Source: Phocoena phocoena (Eukaryota; Chordata; Mammalia; Artiodactyla; Phocoenidae). Taken from it: a stretch of 64,000 nt of DNA. Below, piece after piece: positions 46,011 through 57,749 of the stretch. The stretch's first letter is position 1. Every line of letters begins with the position of its first letter. The translations under genes were made by a program, and so were the position numbers. The stretch lies in contig NC_089226.1 of the NCBI RefSeq assembly GCF_963924675.1, forward strand, positions 45,711,124 through 45,775,123, given 5' to 3'. The notes beneath the pieces are model-generated. The model worked only from the letters and a program-made list of their open reading frames with translations. It had not been told where the DNA came from and made no database searches.

Positions 46011-46385
46011 AGGAATAAATGTGTTTAGGGTAGTTGGGGACAAGAATGCAAACATACAATAACATGTTACTGGAGGACCCTGAAGCCTCTAGGAGGGCAC
46101 AGCTGAGAGACAGTCAGGAAGCAGCCTCAGGTTGTGTGTGTTTCCAGATATCTGATTGCAGAAGTCAATATCCTAAATTAATCTTAGAATTGCCTACGCT
46201 GTGTCCTCACTGTAGTATTGGCCTCTTCCTTTCAGTATCTTTGGCTCAAAAGTACAATATTCAAATAATGGAACTGAGGGAGTAAATTGTGATGTTTGAT
46301 TAAACTATGAGATATTATGTACTCTCACTCTACTCATTTGATACTTCCCAAACACAATCCTTTTATAATCAGTAATATTTTTATA

Positions 46386-46467
46386 TGTGCAGAGCATACT
46401 GAGATGTGAGATGGGCAGGGGGAATCTGTGCAGAGCGTACTGAGATGTGAGATGGGCAGGAGGAATC
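46386..46467. repeat. 41-bp tandem duplication
   Basis: Two adjacent units, 46386-46426 and 46427-46467, both start 'tgtgcagagc' and differ at two positions (a/g in 'gcatact/gcgtact' and g/a in 'gggggaa/ggaggaa'). Confidence 0.95.
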
Positions 46468-47425
46468 TGTGTAGGTGCAGACAATAAGTGGATATATTGC
46501 CTGTAGAGAATTTAAAAATAACAATACAACCAACTAAAGGCTATCTGCTTTTTATTGTCATGATGTTCTGGCAGCTCTAAATAATGTCAGTGATAAAGGA
46601 TTTCTCCTCACTCAGAAGAAAGCTCCCTTTTTCTGCACTCTTTGAGTCATTACCTTATAGGTGTGTCTTGTCTTTCCTATTCTAAGTACTGGGGCTATGG
46701 GTGGTTTTTACTTTCTTCCCTATAAGAAGGGAAGAAAAAGGAAAGACAAAAATTTTTTTCATTTCAAAACATCCCCAAAAGGTATGATGATAAAATCAGA
46801 AAGAAAATGCTATGTTTTTAAAAGAAGGTGAGCAAATAGCATTGAAAATGTATTTTGGAAAGAATGTTATTTTCTAAGCTCAAAATTCTGGTCCCTGGGC
46901 TGTAGAAAACTAAAGGCTACATTTGTTATAAATAAAATTTTATTTACTAGACCGTAGAGTGAGCATCAGCTTCAGCCAATAAACTCTGAAAAATCCTCTA
47001 CTCTTTGGACCTCTCTCCTGAGTGAGATGTGACTTTTGTGATTGGATTTTAGAGAAGACGGAATGGAAGGTTACCCTGCAGAGGACAGTGAAGGGAAGCT
47101 GCAACGAGATGTCTAGTTTTCTGAAGCTTTACAATGTGTTCTGAATACTCAATGCCATTCTTTCACAAGAAAATTTGGGGCCATTAGATAAATAATGAGT
47201 CATTGACTCTGAAGTAGACCCTTTCCTACCTCTCATTCTTCTCTGAATACTCTTCTGCTTTTCTACTGGTGAAAGCCTATTCCCCTCCCAAGGTCCTTGT
47301 CATCTAAGAGTAGCTCCAGAAGGACTGAATTGGCTCCCCCGCACCAGACACCCTACTCCGTTTTTCCAGCACTGAGTCAAAGCTCTTATCACACTGCCCA
47401 GAAATATTCTGATTGCTTGTACGTA

Positions 47426-47457
47426 TGGACTGTGGTTACCGTGGACTGTGGTTACCG
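47426..47457. repeat. 16-bp tandem duplication
   Basis: 'tggactgtggttaccg' occurs twice back to back with no change. Confidence 0.95.
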
Positions 47458-47599
47458 TGAGATAGGACCTAGCATTATTCTGTCCTAAATATCCTGTCCT
47501 AACACAGTGCTTTAAACATGATAGAAGATGAGTAAATGGTTGATCATCACCTGTCAAATCCAAGTAATATTTCAGTTCCTATCCTCCTTGGCAACACTA

Positions 47600-48330
47600 A
47601 GGCTGTTGTCTGTCATTCCTTAGCAAATTTCTGTCCTGCTCCGTCTACAGCCCTGAGGATTCCTCCCCAGTCCTTTTCATTGGCTCTTCTGCTAATAACT
47701 TAAGAGTGTATGCTTTCCAGAGTTCAGTCCGTAACCCTCTTATTTTCTTCATAGGTTCTGTCCCCGAGTGAGCTCGTTTCCTCCTCTCAGTTTGTCTCCA
47801 CACATAGGATAATGATGTCCATATTTCTTTTCCCAGCCCAGACCTCACTGCTGAAATCCAGACTCACCCTGCACACCCTGGATATCTTTATCCAGATATC
47901 CTACAGGCACTCACGCTCAACATGGCAAATCCGGACCCTGATTTTCTTGTGTGCTTCCCCCACTTAAGATAAACCTCTTCTTCCTGAGTTCTCTATCTCA
48001 GTGAACCTCACTCTGTTTCAACTTCTTTTCCCTCTTTCTCTGTGTTATATCGATGACCATCTCCTTCCTATTCTGTATCTGTAGCATTTCTTTTATTCCC
48101 TCCATCTCTATCCCACTCTTTCTTCCTAATTTCAGGTCCCTATCAACTCTTATAAGGAGTATGGTGATAGTCTAATAACTGTTTTATTAAATAGTATCTC
48201 CAAACTGTTCCTAAAGTGATCTTCCTAAAGTACCATTGCTGTCATGCTAGTCTTCCATTTCATGTCTCTTCATTACCTACGGAAAGCCTCCTTAGATAGT
48301 AGGTTATATTCTCAGTAAAGCAGTCTCTGA
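47600..48330 (+). repeat. L2 LINE, internal and 3' part
   Basis: L2 order is visible over about 700 bp: 'cccagacctcactgctgaaa', 'tccagatatcctacaggcac', 'actcacgctcaacatggcaa', then 'ctaaagtgatcttcctaaag' and 'gtctcttcattacctacgga'. These correspond to the end of ORF2 and the 3' UTR. It is heavily mutated, without an open frame. Confidence 0.65.
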
Positions 48331-48569
48331 GATAGAGTTGAGCATATAGGATGTTTATTATTATTTGAGGTCAAAACCCATTGAAGGGAGGAGAAAGAAG
48401 CAAGAGAGGGTAGAGAGAAAGCTTGAATTGTGACGTGGGCCTAGTAGCAACCTGTGCTAATTTCCTTTCCCTAACTTAGGCTCCAACTTCCAACTGTATT
48501 CATCTACTTGCAGCTTCTCATTAGCTCAGCTCAAGCTTTCCTGCTTTCCCTTTTAGATAATATTGACCA

Positions 48570-48790
48570 TTTTCTCTTCTGATCTCCCATAATACTCTGT
48601 ACAGACTTCTGTGTTAACACCCAAACTGTAACATTTTATTACACTTACAGATTTATATGCCTATATCTAGTAGATGCTAAGCTTCCTGAGATCAGGCAGT
48701 CAACTTATTCATCATTTACTCTAAGGACAAAATTACATATAATGTATCTGGCATGTAATACCTGCTCATAAAAATCGTATGGAAAAGATG
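48570..48790 (+). repeat. L2 LINE 3' terminus
   Basis: 'acattttattacacttacag', 'tagatgctaagcttcctgag', 'atcaggcagtcaacttattc' and 'gtatctggcatgtaatacct' are in L2 terminal order. It is probably the same copy as 47600-48330, with an interruption between them. A (GGAT)n run follows at 48795. Confidence 0.6.
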
Positions 48791-48794
48791 GATA

Positions 48795-48813
48795 AATGGA
48801 TGGATGGATGGTT
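48795..48813. repeat. (GGAT)n microsatellite
   Basis: 'aaatggatggatggatggtt' at the end of an L2 terminus, where such runs are common. Confidence 0.85.
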
Positions 48814-49252
48814 GGAAGGACAGAAGCATCCTGACCATGCCTTTCCACAGCATGTACATAGGGGCCATCGTGAGCAGTTCTAGTGTAGCATTTCATAGAA
48901 TGATGCCATTCTCTGATGTTAATGGGAGTGAGACAGGGAAGAACAGAGACAATATGACATACAGATGAGACCCCAAACCCAGACAAGTTAGCAGAGCCAA
49001 GTAAAAGCAATAAAATATAATAGGCAAGATAGGATTCAGACTCCAGCCGGTCTAATCTAAGCAATAGGAATCAGGGTTCTTGGCAGGGAGAGAAAAAAAT
49101 GGCTAGGAATATAGAGGTACATTTTGGAACTGGAACACTAGCCAATGAGTCATAGAATCCCAGCATGCTAGTACAGGTCTTAGAGGTATTCATCAAAGCT
49201 TCATTTTTCAGAGAAGAAATGTTAAGGTCCTAGGAAATAAGAAGTCACAATT

Positions 49253-49320
49253 CATCTATCCATCCATCCATTCATTCATCCATCCATCCATTTATCTATT
49301 TATCCTCCTACCTATCCATG
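49253..49320. repeat. (CATC)n/(TATC)n microsatellite
   Basis: 'catctatccatccatccatt' continues with CATC and TATC units and leads into an L2 3' end. Confidence 0.85.
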
Positions 49321-49600
49321 CAATTATTCATGCATTCAATATTCATTTGCAATTAATGAGAACCTACTGTGTTTAGATAATCTGCTGGTCACTGGGAATA
49401 CAAATATGAATTAGTCATGTTCCTTGCCATCGAGTAGCCCACAGTATGCTAGGAAAGAAAGCAATATAATCAAAAGAAAGCTGCAATTCAGCATGATGGG
49501 TGCTTTAATGTAAGATTGTCTAGGCACTGGAGATATCAAGGATGCAGCTCTCAGACTGACCTTGTGGAGGAAGTTGTCAAGTGTTCTGGGACTAGATAAT
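49320..49600 (-). repeat. L2 LINE relic
   Basis: Reverse L2 3' order after the simple repeat: 'aatgagaacctactgtgttt', 'ctgctggtcactgggaatac', 'atgatgggtgctttaatgta' and 'ctgaccttgtggaggaagtt'. Confidence 0.6.
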
Positions 49601-52600
49601 GATCGTGAGCCGGAAGGAGAAAGTCTGATATGAAGTCAAAAGTTTTGAGAACCAGCATCTCTGTATTTTCTCCACCCGTGTTCAGGGCAGATATCAGACA
49701 CGGGCAGAGTTGAGAAGATAGAGGTGTCTGGACTGAAGGAGGAAAAGAAGTTGATTTCTGACATGGCAGTATCTGTGTTTAGCTTCCACTTCTGCCTCCT
49801 TCCATTCCAGGAGTTACCAAAGGCTCTAACATAAGCAGAACTGGGCTCGTTTTAGATGTTCTTAGTCGAACTTATTTAGGCAGTGTCCACTTATCTGTCT
49901 TTATTTAAGTAACAGAAAGAAAGAAAGGGAAGGAGAGGTGGAGGGCGGGAGAGAGGGAGGGAGAAAGCCCTCCTAGAAACACCTGCTTTTCTGAGGCTCA
50001 ATACTGAGCATGGCTTCATGATCACTTTAGTGGCGCAGTGATTCCACAAGCCCTTCAGGGATCAGGCATGAAGTCAACACCTCATAAAACTGCTCTCGTG
50101 AGTTACTTTAATGAATCAGGTCAGACTGACACAACATTTCCCAGATATAACCTTAGGCAATAAACTGAGAAGAGGTGTTGCGTATGCATTTGACCCGATG
50201 AAAATTTACTTCAAAAAAGAGAATAATTGTCTAAGCAGTCATTCTGATTCATGACTCTTAAATTTTTATCAGCAGCTGTCCTAGCACTGAAGCTCTCTCA
50301 CAGGAAAACAGGGCAGGGTATGGAAAGAGGTAAAAGAAAAAACTTAACAACGTAAAAATCGAAGAATATAAAATATGCTTAATTGTCTCATTTTGGTACT
50401 CAGGTATAAGTTGAGAAGTTAATTGATAGGTGCCCCAATTAAACTGTGCTCACCCAGTTTCACCATAGAACTGCGTACCTGAGAATACTAAGCAGTTTCC
50501 CATATCTTTTTCTTAACATTTTCTTTTCATTTTGAAACAGAAAAGCAAGACAATGAAGGACTTACTGAGAAAGCTACTCCTACTATTTGTCCTTAGGTTA
50601 GTTGGCAATTAATAAAATTTCATTTCTAGGACTAGACCCTGAAACTTATTGTTATATCACAAATACAAAAAAAGCCCGTGTCTTTCCCTATTCCTTCACC
50701 TTGAACACTGGATCACTCTTCCTTCATCTGGGCATTGTCTCTTCCCACAGAATTTGCACTAAATGGAAAATAATTATAACCACTCTGAAGGCAGGGTCTG
50801 AGTCTTTGTCTTTATACTATCTTGCTATCAACCTCATTTATGACCAACCATTAGTATGTCACCAAGCCCATCTGTGAATCACCAGTTGACTGGAATGAAA
50901 ACAATAGGAAGTCACTATAGAATCCGGAGTCAACAGCTTTTTTACTAATGTTCACTATACTTGGCTTATTAAGGCAGAAGCAGTAGGCTCATAGAGAACA
51001 TGAAAAGATTTTAAACAAGAATAGAAATTAAAATGATTTTCTAATTCCATGTAAAATTTAAAAATAAACTAACCAGAGTCCTTAATTCTTGACCAAAATT
51101 TAGCGTTTTAATCTCAAAAACAAAACGAAATAAAACAAATCACTTCTCTAGTTCAAATAGCCTCCAAAGAAATCAGGAGCATAAATACAAATGAGTAGAT
51201 ATTTCACCAAAGATTCCACAACTTCTGAAATTTTCTAGGATCACATAATCATTCCAGAAAAGACACTAGATCTCTCAAGTCTATCGTGAACTTCTTTGTG
51301 CAGATATAAATTTCTTCCTTTTTGACCTAATCACAGATATCCTGAAGAATAACTTTTCTCTATTCATATGTAATACTGTGTCTTTGAGATTTATGGAGTT
51401 TACTGTTTAGCTTTTCTTTCGAAAGCTATGTCTCTACTAATGAAAAGAATATGCTCTGATGCACACGTTATTGTTCAAAATATTTTTTCATACAGGCAGA
51501 ACGAACCGTTATGCTTGTGTGTAAGTAGAACATTACCTGCCCCTCTCCTGACGCTTTCAACCCTCTTGAGGGGCCCTCCACTCTCAGATGGCTTCCCATA
51601 TTGGATCACAAAATAGGCTTTCTCCAACTACCTGGTGCCTGCAACAACTCAGGACATGCTTTCTTCCTGAATCCTAAACTCCTTCCAGCCTTTGCTGAGT
51701 TCTGCCTGCAGGATTCTAGCTAGAATATTGTAGACATCCTAGGATTCGGCCTCATAACACCCTGGTGATATTATATGTCTCTCCTCTTACACTCCTGGAT
51801 AAGGCAGCAATAAGGTACAAATCTGCTTTCTCCGTCATAGATGCAGACCTGCCCAGGGAGTTGACTAGGCCAATTTTCAACTTCCTAAATTCTTAATTCC
51901 ACAAGGTCTGGGGGATCTAGTTATGGACAGCAAAGTTGGAAACCCATTCTGAATGCCAGACAACTTGGGATGGATTGCCGTGGTTGGACAGGAGTCCTGG
52001 GAGATGGAGAAGTCAGGAAAAGAAAAGAGGAGAATAATACACAAAGAAGTTGCTGCCTTCGTTGAGAGTATGACTTCCAAGATGTTATTCCTGGATACTC
52101 TGATAATCTTTGAGGTGAGGATCTTAAGCTCCTTGCAACAGATGGGGCAATGCTACAACTCACAAGGGCAACCCCACAGTCAGCCAGTGCCAAGCCTCAT
52201 GCAGCTCCTGAAGGGGTCTCAGGTTGTGAGTATATCAGCGTTCTCCCTTTCACTGTTTCAGAGGCCCGTGACTGAGGAGATCCAAGTGCTTTTATCCTTT
52301 TTGTTGTCCAGGGTAGCTTTAATAAAGGTATTTTGCTATCAGAAGACCTGTTAACGGCAAAATGCCAAGAACTCCATTTCGTTTAATCTTTCTGAAATCA
52401 CTAAATGCTCTGTCTTTGCTGTAACTTTTCAGTGATAATATTTTACGCAACTGAAAGCAAGAATAACTTCTGCTTATGATCAGTAAAGCCAGATGGACTC
52501 AATAATCATTTTTTAAAATACATTTTAAGTTGGGCTGTTGCCTTTAATCCACTTATCACAGTGTCTCTACCAAAATTTTAAGACTATGAAAAACATAATT

Positions 52601-52617
52601 TGTTAAACTCCCTCCAG

Positions 52618-52648
<31 letters not shown>

Positions 52649-53609
52649 CAGCCAGAAACGATATCAGGGCACTAAGAAAATTAGTTCTTTAGAACAGGTG
52701 AAAAGAGGGAATGAAAGGGTAGTGAGGGTAAATCTTGGCTTTCAGAATAGAAAGCCACAAGAGCAGCCAGAAAAAAATGGAATATTTTAAAAATGTGACA
52801 AGTGGCTCTACGCTTCTTATATTAGCTGTTAACTGCTGGGACTCATTAGGCATAGTGCGCAAAAGGCAGTAATTGAATGTGGGAACACTCTGCAGGGCCA
52901 CAACGGGATTCCTATTTCTAGTGTCCACTGTAATTATGAATCATCCTCGAAATATGGGACTTACAGAAGAAATGCTGCCCTTGAATCAAGCTAGCCTTGT
53001 TCAAGGTGTTTTTATCCTAGGTTTAACTGATGGGGGTAGACACTCAATTTACTGGATACAGAAAACCTGTTGCTTGAGCCTCTATTTGGTACTTCTGAGT
53101 ACAGAACAGGAGATCTTACCACAAGGGGTTTGAGGAGATGGGAAAGATGAGAGGCTCCACGTTCTCCCAGAGCTCCCTCCCTCCCAGCCTGCACCAGGCC
53201 TTACAGCCGTTTGTTGTTGCAGCCGTATTGTCTCTAAGCCCCTCACCCTCTCCTGAGAGTCTTCTCTCAGGCAGTCTCCCTTCTTCTACCAGGCCAGCTC
53301 CCTGGACCTAAAGCCACTTATCAATCTCTTCAGCCATCCCTGGACATACCTTCAGCCTGACAAGCCCTTTCTACCTGCAGGTACATTCAACCTACCCACT
53401 CCCATCATCTAAACAATTCCTAAAACTACATCTTTCAAATAAGCCATCTCGTCATGAATAGCCCAACAGAAATAATTGTCAAGTCCTGAGTTTCCATTTA
53501 AAAAAATCAATCATACATGTGCAGGATATTGGGGTTTCTGTCAAAAAGTTCTCAGATTTCCATTAACAATAAGCTTAGAATAGATCTGGGCAAATGTGAT
53601 GCCATTGTC
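49600..53609. other. Unique sequence, no gene recognised
   Basis: Over 4 kb with no convincing exon or transposon. A purine-rich run lies at 49912-49970 and a 28-base A-run at 52618-52645. The longest frame (51953-52354, plus, 133 codons) has no recognised domain, overlaps frames on the other strand, and lacks repeat or homology support. I treat it as chance, though it is the best candidate here for a test against transcripts. Confidence 0.45.
52618..52645. repeat. 28-base poly(A) run
   Basis: A pure A-run with no recognisable retroelement before it. It could be the tail of an unrecognised retrocopy or simple slippage. No flanking duplication was found. Confidence 0.9.
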
Positions 53610-53622
53610 AAAACACTCTGAG

Positions 53623-53761
53623 ACGCAAGAGGGAAGAGATGTGGGAACGTATGTATGTATAACTGATTCACTTTGTTATAAAGCAGAAACTAACACACCA
53701 TTGTAAAGCAATTATACCCCAATAAAGATGTTAAAAAAAAAAAGTAAATAAAATGAAAAAA
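53623..53761 (+). mobile_element. Young L1 3' end, about 140 bp
   Basis: Starts 'acgcaagagggaagagatgt', passes 'aactgattcactttgttata' and 'caattataccccaataaaga', and ends in an A-rich tail with 'gtaaataaaatg'. A perfect 13-bp target duplication, 'aaaacactctgag', lies at 53610-53622 and 53762-53774. Confidence 0.95.
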
Positions 53762-53774
53762 AAAACACTCTGAG

Positions 53775-54690
53775 GTTTCCTTAAGAAGTCTAAGGACCCA
53801 ATAGAAACAATAATCCTCTTATAGGAGGCATCGATCATGTATCAGTCAGTATATAACCCCTGGAAAGTGTGTTCACATCTGGAATGTTGACAAAACAGAG
53901 AGTATACAAAAGAGAGACAAGCAAAATACTGAGCGACTTAGAAAACAAATCAAAAAGACTATAGAAACCTGTAGGGATATTGAAGACCAGTGGTCCATTT
54001 TCCCACCCAGCCTGCCCGTCTTCCTGACTTCTCATTTCCTCTTCCGTCACCATCATTACACCAACGCATACTCAGTCCCCATTATCTGCCCTGAGGAAAT
54101 AAAGCTGATTGATTAGAGCTTTGTCTCTGATCCCAGTTCCTGGGGCTCCCAGTCACTCATCCTCAGAATCCAAACACTGGACATAACAGTGCAAACTTTG
54201 TCACGAATTCCTCCCGTCATTTTGCTTTGTGATGGGTGGCACTTCAGCACACTTTAGTTAGTATTATTATTTGAATGAATATTATTGCATAGTGGAGAGA
54301 ACGTGAAGTTTCCAGTCAAGTATAACCGGGTTAAAATCCCATTCTGTGAAACCTCTATTTAAAGTATGTTTGCACTATGTAGTGACGATAATAATGACTC
54401 ACATAACACTGGTGATTCACCCAGCAAAAGGTCAGCCACATTGTAGTTAGTCAAAACCGTTAGTTTCTAAATCTCTATCTATTCTTCCTAGTCTGAAAGT
54501 CCTTGAAACTTCTTTGCATTTCTCCTGAGATATAATCCAGGCCCTAATGTACCTCACATTTGTTTGTTAGGTTACATGTTTTATTGGATGAAGTCCCTGA
54601 GTTGCAGTTTCTTTGCCTCGGTGGATTGTTTATAAAGATAGCTAAGTTAAGGAATAGGCAAGCTTTTTAATACTATGAAAATACTTGTTT
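53775..54690. other. Unique sequence, no gene recognised
   Basis: No coding feature or repeat recognised with confidence. Confidence 0.5.
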
Positions 54691-54698
54691 TTTTAATA

Positions 54699-54761
54699 CT
54701 ATCATATGGTGCGTGCAGTGTGATTAAACAAGTGTTTATAGTGTCACTTGGTACAGGTTGG
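54699..54761. repeat. 63-bp dispersed duplicate, copy A
   Basis: Begins 'ctatcatatggtgcgtgcag' and ends 'gtcacttggtacaggttgg'. It matches 56118-56180 with two single-base differences, and the flanks do not match. No repeat family was recognised. Confidence 0.92.
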
Positions 54762-54899
54762 TTTAAAAAGCATAAAGCACCCTATCTACATGTGACAGTG
54801 ATGATGGCCATGATCTTGATAAAAAGGGCATCGAATACAAGTGTCAACCACAGTGTCAGAGACAGGAAGGCTGAAGTATGAATAAGTGCTAATAATGAT

Positions 54900-55080
54900 T
54901 GTGGTAGCTCAGCATGTTAAGTATAATAACAGGTTTAATTCTCAGAACAGCTCTATTATCTTCTCTATTAACGGGAAATAAATTGTGGTACCAAGGGATT
55001 AAGGAATCTTCTTAAGAGAACACATCCAATAAGTGATGGAATTGTGATGCAAACCCACTTGGTTTGACTTCAGGCTAAGT
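54900..55080 (-). repeat. MIR SINE relic
   Basis: Reverse MIR: 'ggtttaattctcagaacagc', 'tctctattaacgggaaataa', 'ccaataagtgatggaattgt' and 'gatgcaaacccacttggttt'. Confidence 0.55.
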
Positions 55081-56030
55081 GTAAAAAGCTCCATTGTCAG
55101 CTCAAAACCAGGGTGGTGCCACAGCTTTGGTCAATGGTCTCTGTATGCTCAATCCATATACATGTAAACAAGCTGCGTTATTTTTTTCAGAAAGCTGAGA
55201 TTGTTTCCAGCTCATGCAATATATCCTTTGCCATGTGGAAATAGGCCTCTTTGCATCCCGAGAGTACTGGACTGGACTTGGCAGAGATTCCATGATGAAA
55301 GCCACTCTGCCTGACTGTGGTTCCATGCAGATACTCTCACTTATCCTGTCAAATCCACTTGTTCAGTGCACCTGAAAATGGCTGTGCCTTTTCCACAGGC
55401 TACTCCTCAGACAACAACTATTGCTCCTTCCTTTCATCCAAGCTTCAGGGATAACTGGAAGGTAACTGTGAGTGTTGGCGCTTTTAAAGCAGCTGTTGAC
55501 TTGCTCTCACTCACAGCAGGAATAAATGCTTTAGTATATAAAGGAACAAGTCTGAAGTCCAATCAAATGGATATATATTGTGACAGTTCACTATGCAAAG
55601 ACAAACATGCTGAGAAACTTTCCTTTAGCCATGTGGGTCCAAATGATCTCTGAAAATAGAGCCAGGTCCGAGATCACACAGCCAGTAAGGGGAGAGAGCT
55701 ATGATTCTGACCCAGATTTGTCTGAGCAAAGTTTGTGTTCCCGCTAATCTTTGAAACAAAACTGTGTCCTAAAGATTTGCTTTGAAATGACCTAGATACC
55801 CAAATGTTTATCATTGGGTCAATGCTCTTATTTTCTGTTTTCATGTTACTGTGTGTGCAGATTTATTACACATGCTTGATTTTTCATTTGGTCTCCTCAG
55901 GTACATTACATGAAAAAATTTTAGATTGTATACAGAAAAGAAATGAAGTCCCACTTTGGTTTAAAACAAGTAAACAACTAAAGTTCCAATTAAGGAGTCT
56001 GTATCTCATAGTAATTTAGAATAAAGGTTT
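55080..56030. other. Unique sequence, no gene recognised
   Basis: The plus frame 55366-55653 (95 codons) has a short L- and A-rich middle and no recognised domain. A MIR-like core follows near 56030-56115 ('gagtcatacagcctgaggtt'-type words). Confidence 0.45.
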
Positions 56031-56117
56031 TGAGTCATACAGCCTGAGGTTGAATTTTGTTTCTTCAACTTGCTAACTCTGAAAATCATGTACTTCTTCT
56101 GAGTCCAGGCTCATCAT

Positions 56118-56180
56118 CTATCATATGGTGCATGCAGTGTGATTAAACAAATGTTTATAGTGTCACTTGGTACAGGTTGG
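56118..56180. repeat. 63-bp dispersed duplicate, copy B
   Basis: Same orientation as 54699-54761, 1.42 kb away. Differences are g/a at the 14th base and g/a near the middle ('caagtg/caaatg'). It starts just after a MIR-like fragment. Confidence 0.92.
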
Positions 56181-56584
56181 AAGCTGTAGTCAGAAGAAAG
56201 AATAGATGCACAAATTCCCAATTCCCTTAGAAGAGTTCAGAGAGCATGCTTGGGATGAGCCACAGCTGGACGTGCCATGGAGCTTTGGTCCAAGAAAGGA
56301 ACCCCTTTCTGCAAGGTCAGAAGGAAATGGAGGACCTGTGCCACAGTTGACACTTCTGCCCATGAGTTCTAGCTCCTGGTGCAGTGATAGCTCCTCTGTC
56401 ATACAAAGAGCACAAAGCAGCAGACATTACTTGGTACAAGCTGGAGCCCATGGATAGAAGGACCAGCAGCTGCATAACAAATTAAAATATCAATGCTGAA
56501 GTTAAGGATTGTTTTGAGAATTTAATTAGAATGTATAAGTGCTTAGCAGTTCCTGGAATATGATAAAGTTTCAGGAATAGTTAA

Positions 56585-56633
56585 TGATGATGATGATGAT
56601 AGTGATGATAAGGATAATGATGGTGATGATGAT
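56585..56633. repeat. (GAT)n simple repeat
   Basis: 'gatgatgatgatgatagtga' followed by more imperfect GAT units. Confidence 0.9.
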
Positions 56634-56679
56634 CTTGACTGTGATTATGTGAGTAACATTACCTCATCTAAGATTCTAT

Positions 56680-56838
56680 TAAAACATACTGATCCTTTAC
56701 TCTGTGTTAGGCACCATGCTAGTGCTTTAGTTAAAGCTCACAAAAACCTTGAAAAGGCTATGTTTATATTCATTTTGTAGATGAAAAATCTAGGGCTCAT
56801 AAAAAAGACCCAGGTGTTCTGACTCCAAGCATTCATTA
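56680..56838 (-). repeat. MIR SINE relic
   Basis: Reverse MIR: 'gatcctttactctgtgttag', 'gcaccatgctagtgctttag', 'cattttgtagatgaaaaatc' and 'caggtgttctgactccaagc'. A mariner MITE sits at its right end. Confidence 0.7.
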
Positions 56839-56840
56839 TA

Positions 56841-56920
56841 TTGGGTCGGCCCAAAAGTTCGTTCAGGTTTTTCTGTAACATCTTATGGAAAAACCCGAAC
56901 AAACATTGTGGCCAACCCAA
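56841..56920. mobile_element. 80-bp palindromic mariner-type MITE
   Basis: Both ends are intact. The left 'ttgggtcggcccaaaagttc' and right 'aacattgtggccaacccaa' are imperfect inverted repeats, and the inner 'gtttttctgtaaca' pairs with 'tcttatggaaaaac'. TA flanks lie at 56839-56840 and 56921-56922, the mariner target duplication. It is non-coding and relied on a mariner transposase supplied elsewhere. Confidence 0.9.
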
Positions 56921-57149
56921 TATTATAAAGTCTTATAAAGAGCCCTTTTTATTAAAATATTTTGTCATAGGCTCATTTTTCTATAAAGATTTTGTATATT
57001 TCAAAGTATCTTAGGCACATTTTCTCAGTATTTATTGGCTCACCTATAGAAAGTAGATGCCGAAAATATGATAATACGTGAATCAGAAATCAAATTGTAT
57101 TCTTCCCCTTTAAAACCCAATAGGGCCATTAGAAGAGCTTCCGCTGAAA

Positions 57150-57745
57150 TTTCTTACAAAGATGTGTATTAGTGTAAATTTAGAGCAACTGGAACTCTCA
57201 TAAATTACTGGCTGGGAAACTAGCAATTTCTTATGAACATAACATACGTCCACCCTATGACCCATTAATTCCACTCCTAGGTATTTATTCAAGAGAAATG
57301 AAAACAAATGTCCATTAAAAATACTTATACATGAATATTCATAGCAGTCTAAACTTGTAAATAGCCCAAATGTTCATCAATAGAAAAATGGACAAAGAAG
57401 CTTTGGTGCCCTCTTGTATTAGAATCCTACGCACAACACCACAGATGAATATTAAAACTCATTTGTCTGAGTGAAAGAAGTAAAGTCATATATGCTCTTT
57501 GATTTCATTCCCATGAAGCACTAGCACAGGTAAAGCTATTCTATGATGATGGTATTCAGAACAGTAGTTGCCTAGGTGTTGGGGACTGACTTCAAAGAGG
57601 CATGAAGGAATGTTCTGGAGTGATGAAAACCCCTTAATAGGGGTTTGGATTAGAGGGGTATATATATGTATTCACTGAAACTCATTGACTGTAACAGTTA
57701 AGATCTGTACATTGCACTGTGCATAAATTATGCCTTGATAAAAAT
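57150..57745 (+). mobile_element. Old L1 LINE 3' end
   Basis: L1 ORF2 end and 3' UTR in plus orientation: 'ttagagcaactggaactctc', 'cattaattccactcctaggt', 'cagtctaaacttgtaaatag', 'cccaaatgttcatcaataga', 'ttgcctaggtgttggggact' and 'ctgtgcataaattatgcctt'. The coding frame is lost. Confidence 0.85.
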
Positions 57746-57749
57746 CATG

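Noticed and set aside
52618..52645. A-run as evidence of a processed pseudogene.
   Set aside because: No coding similarity upstream and no flanking duplication were found, so only the A-run itself is reported.
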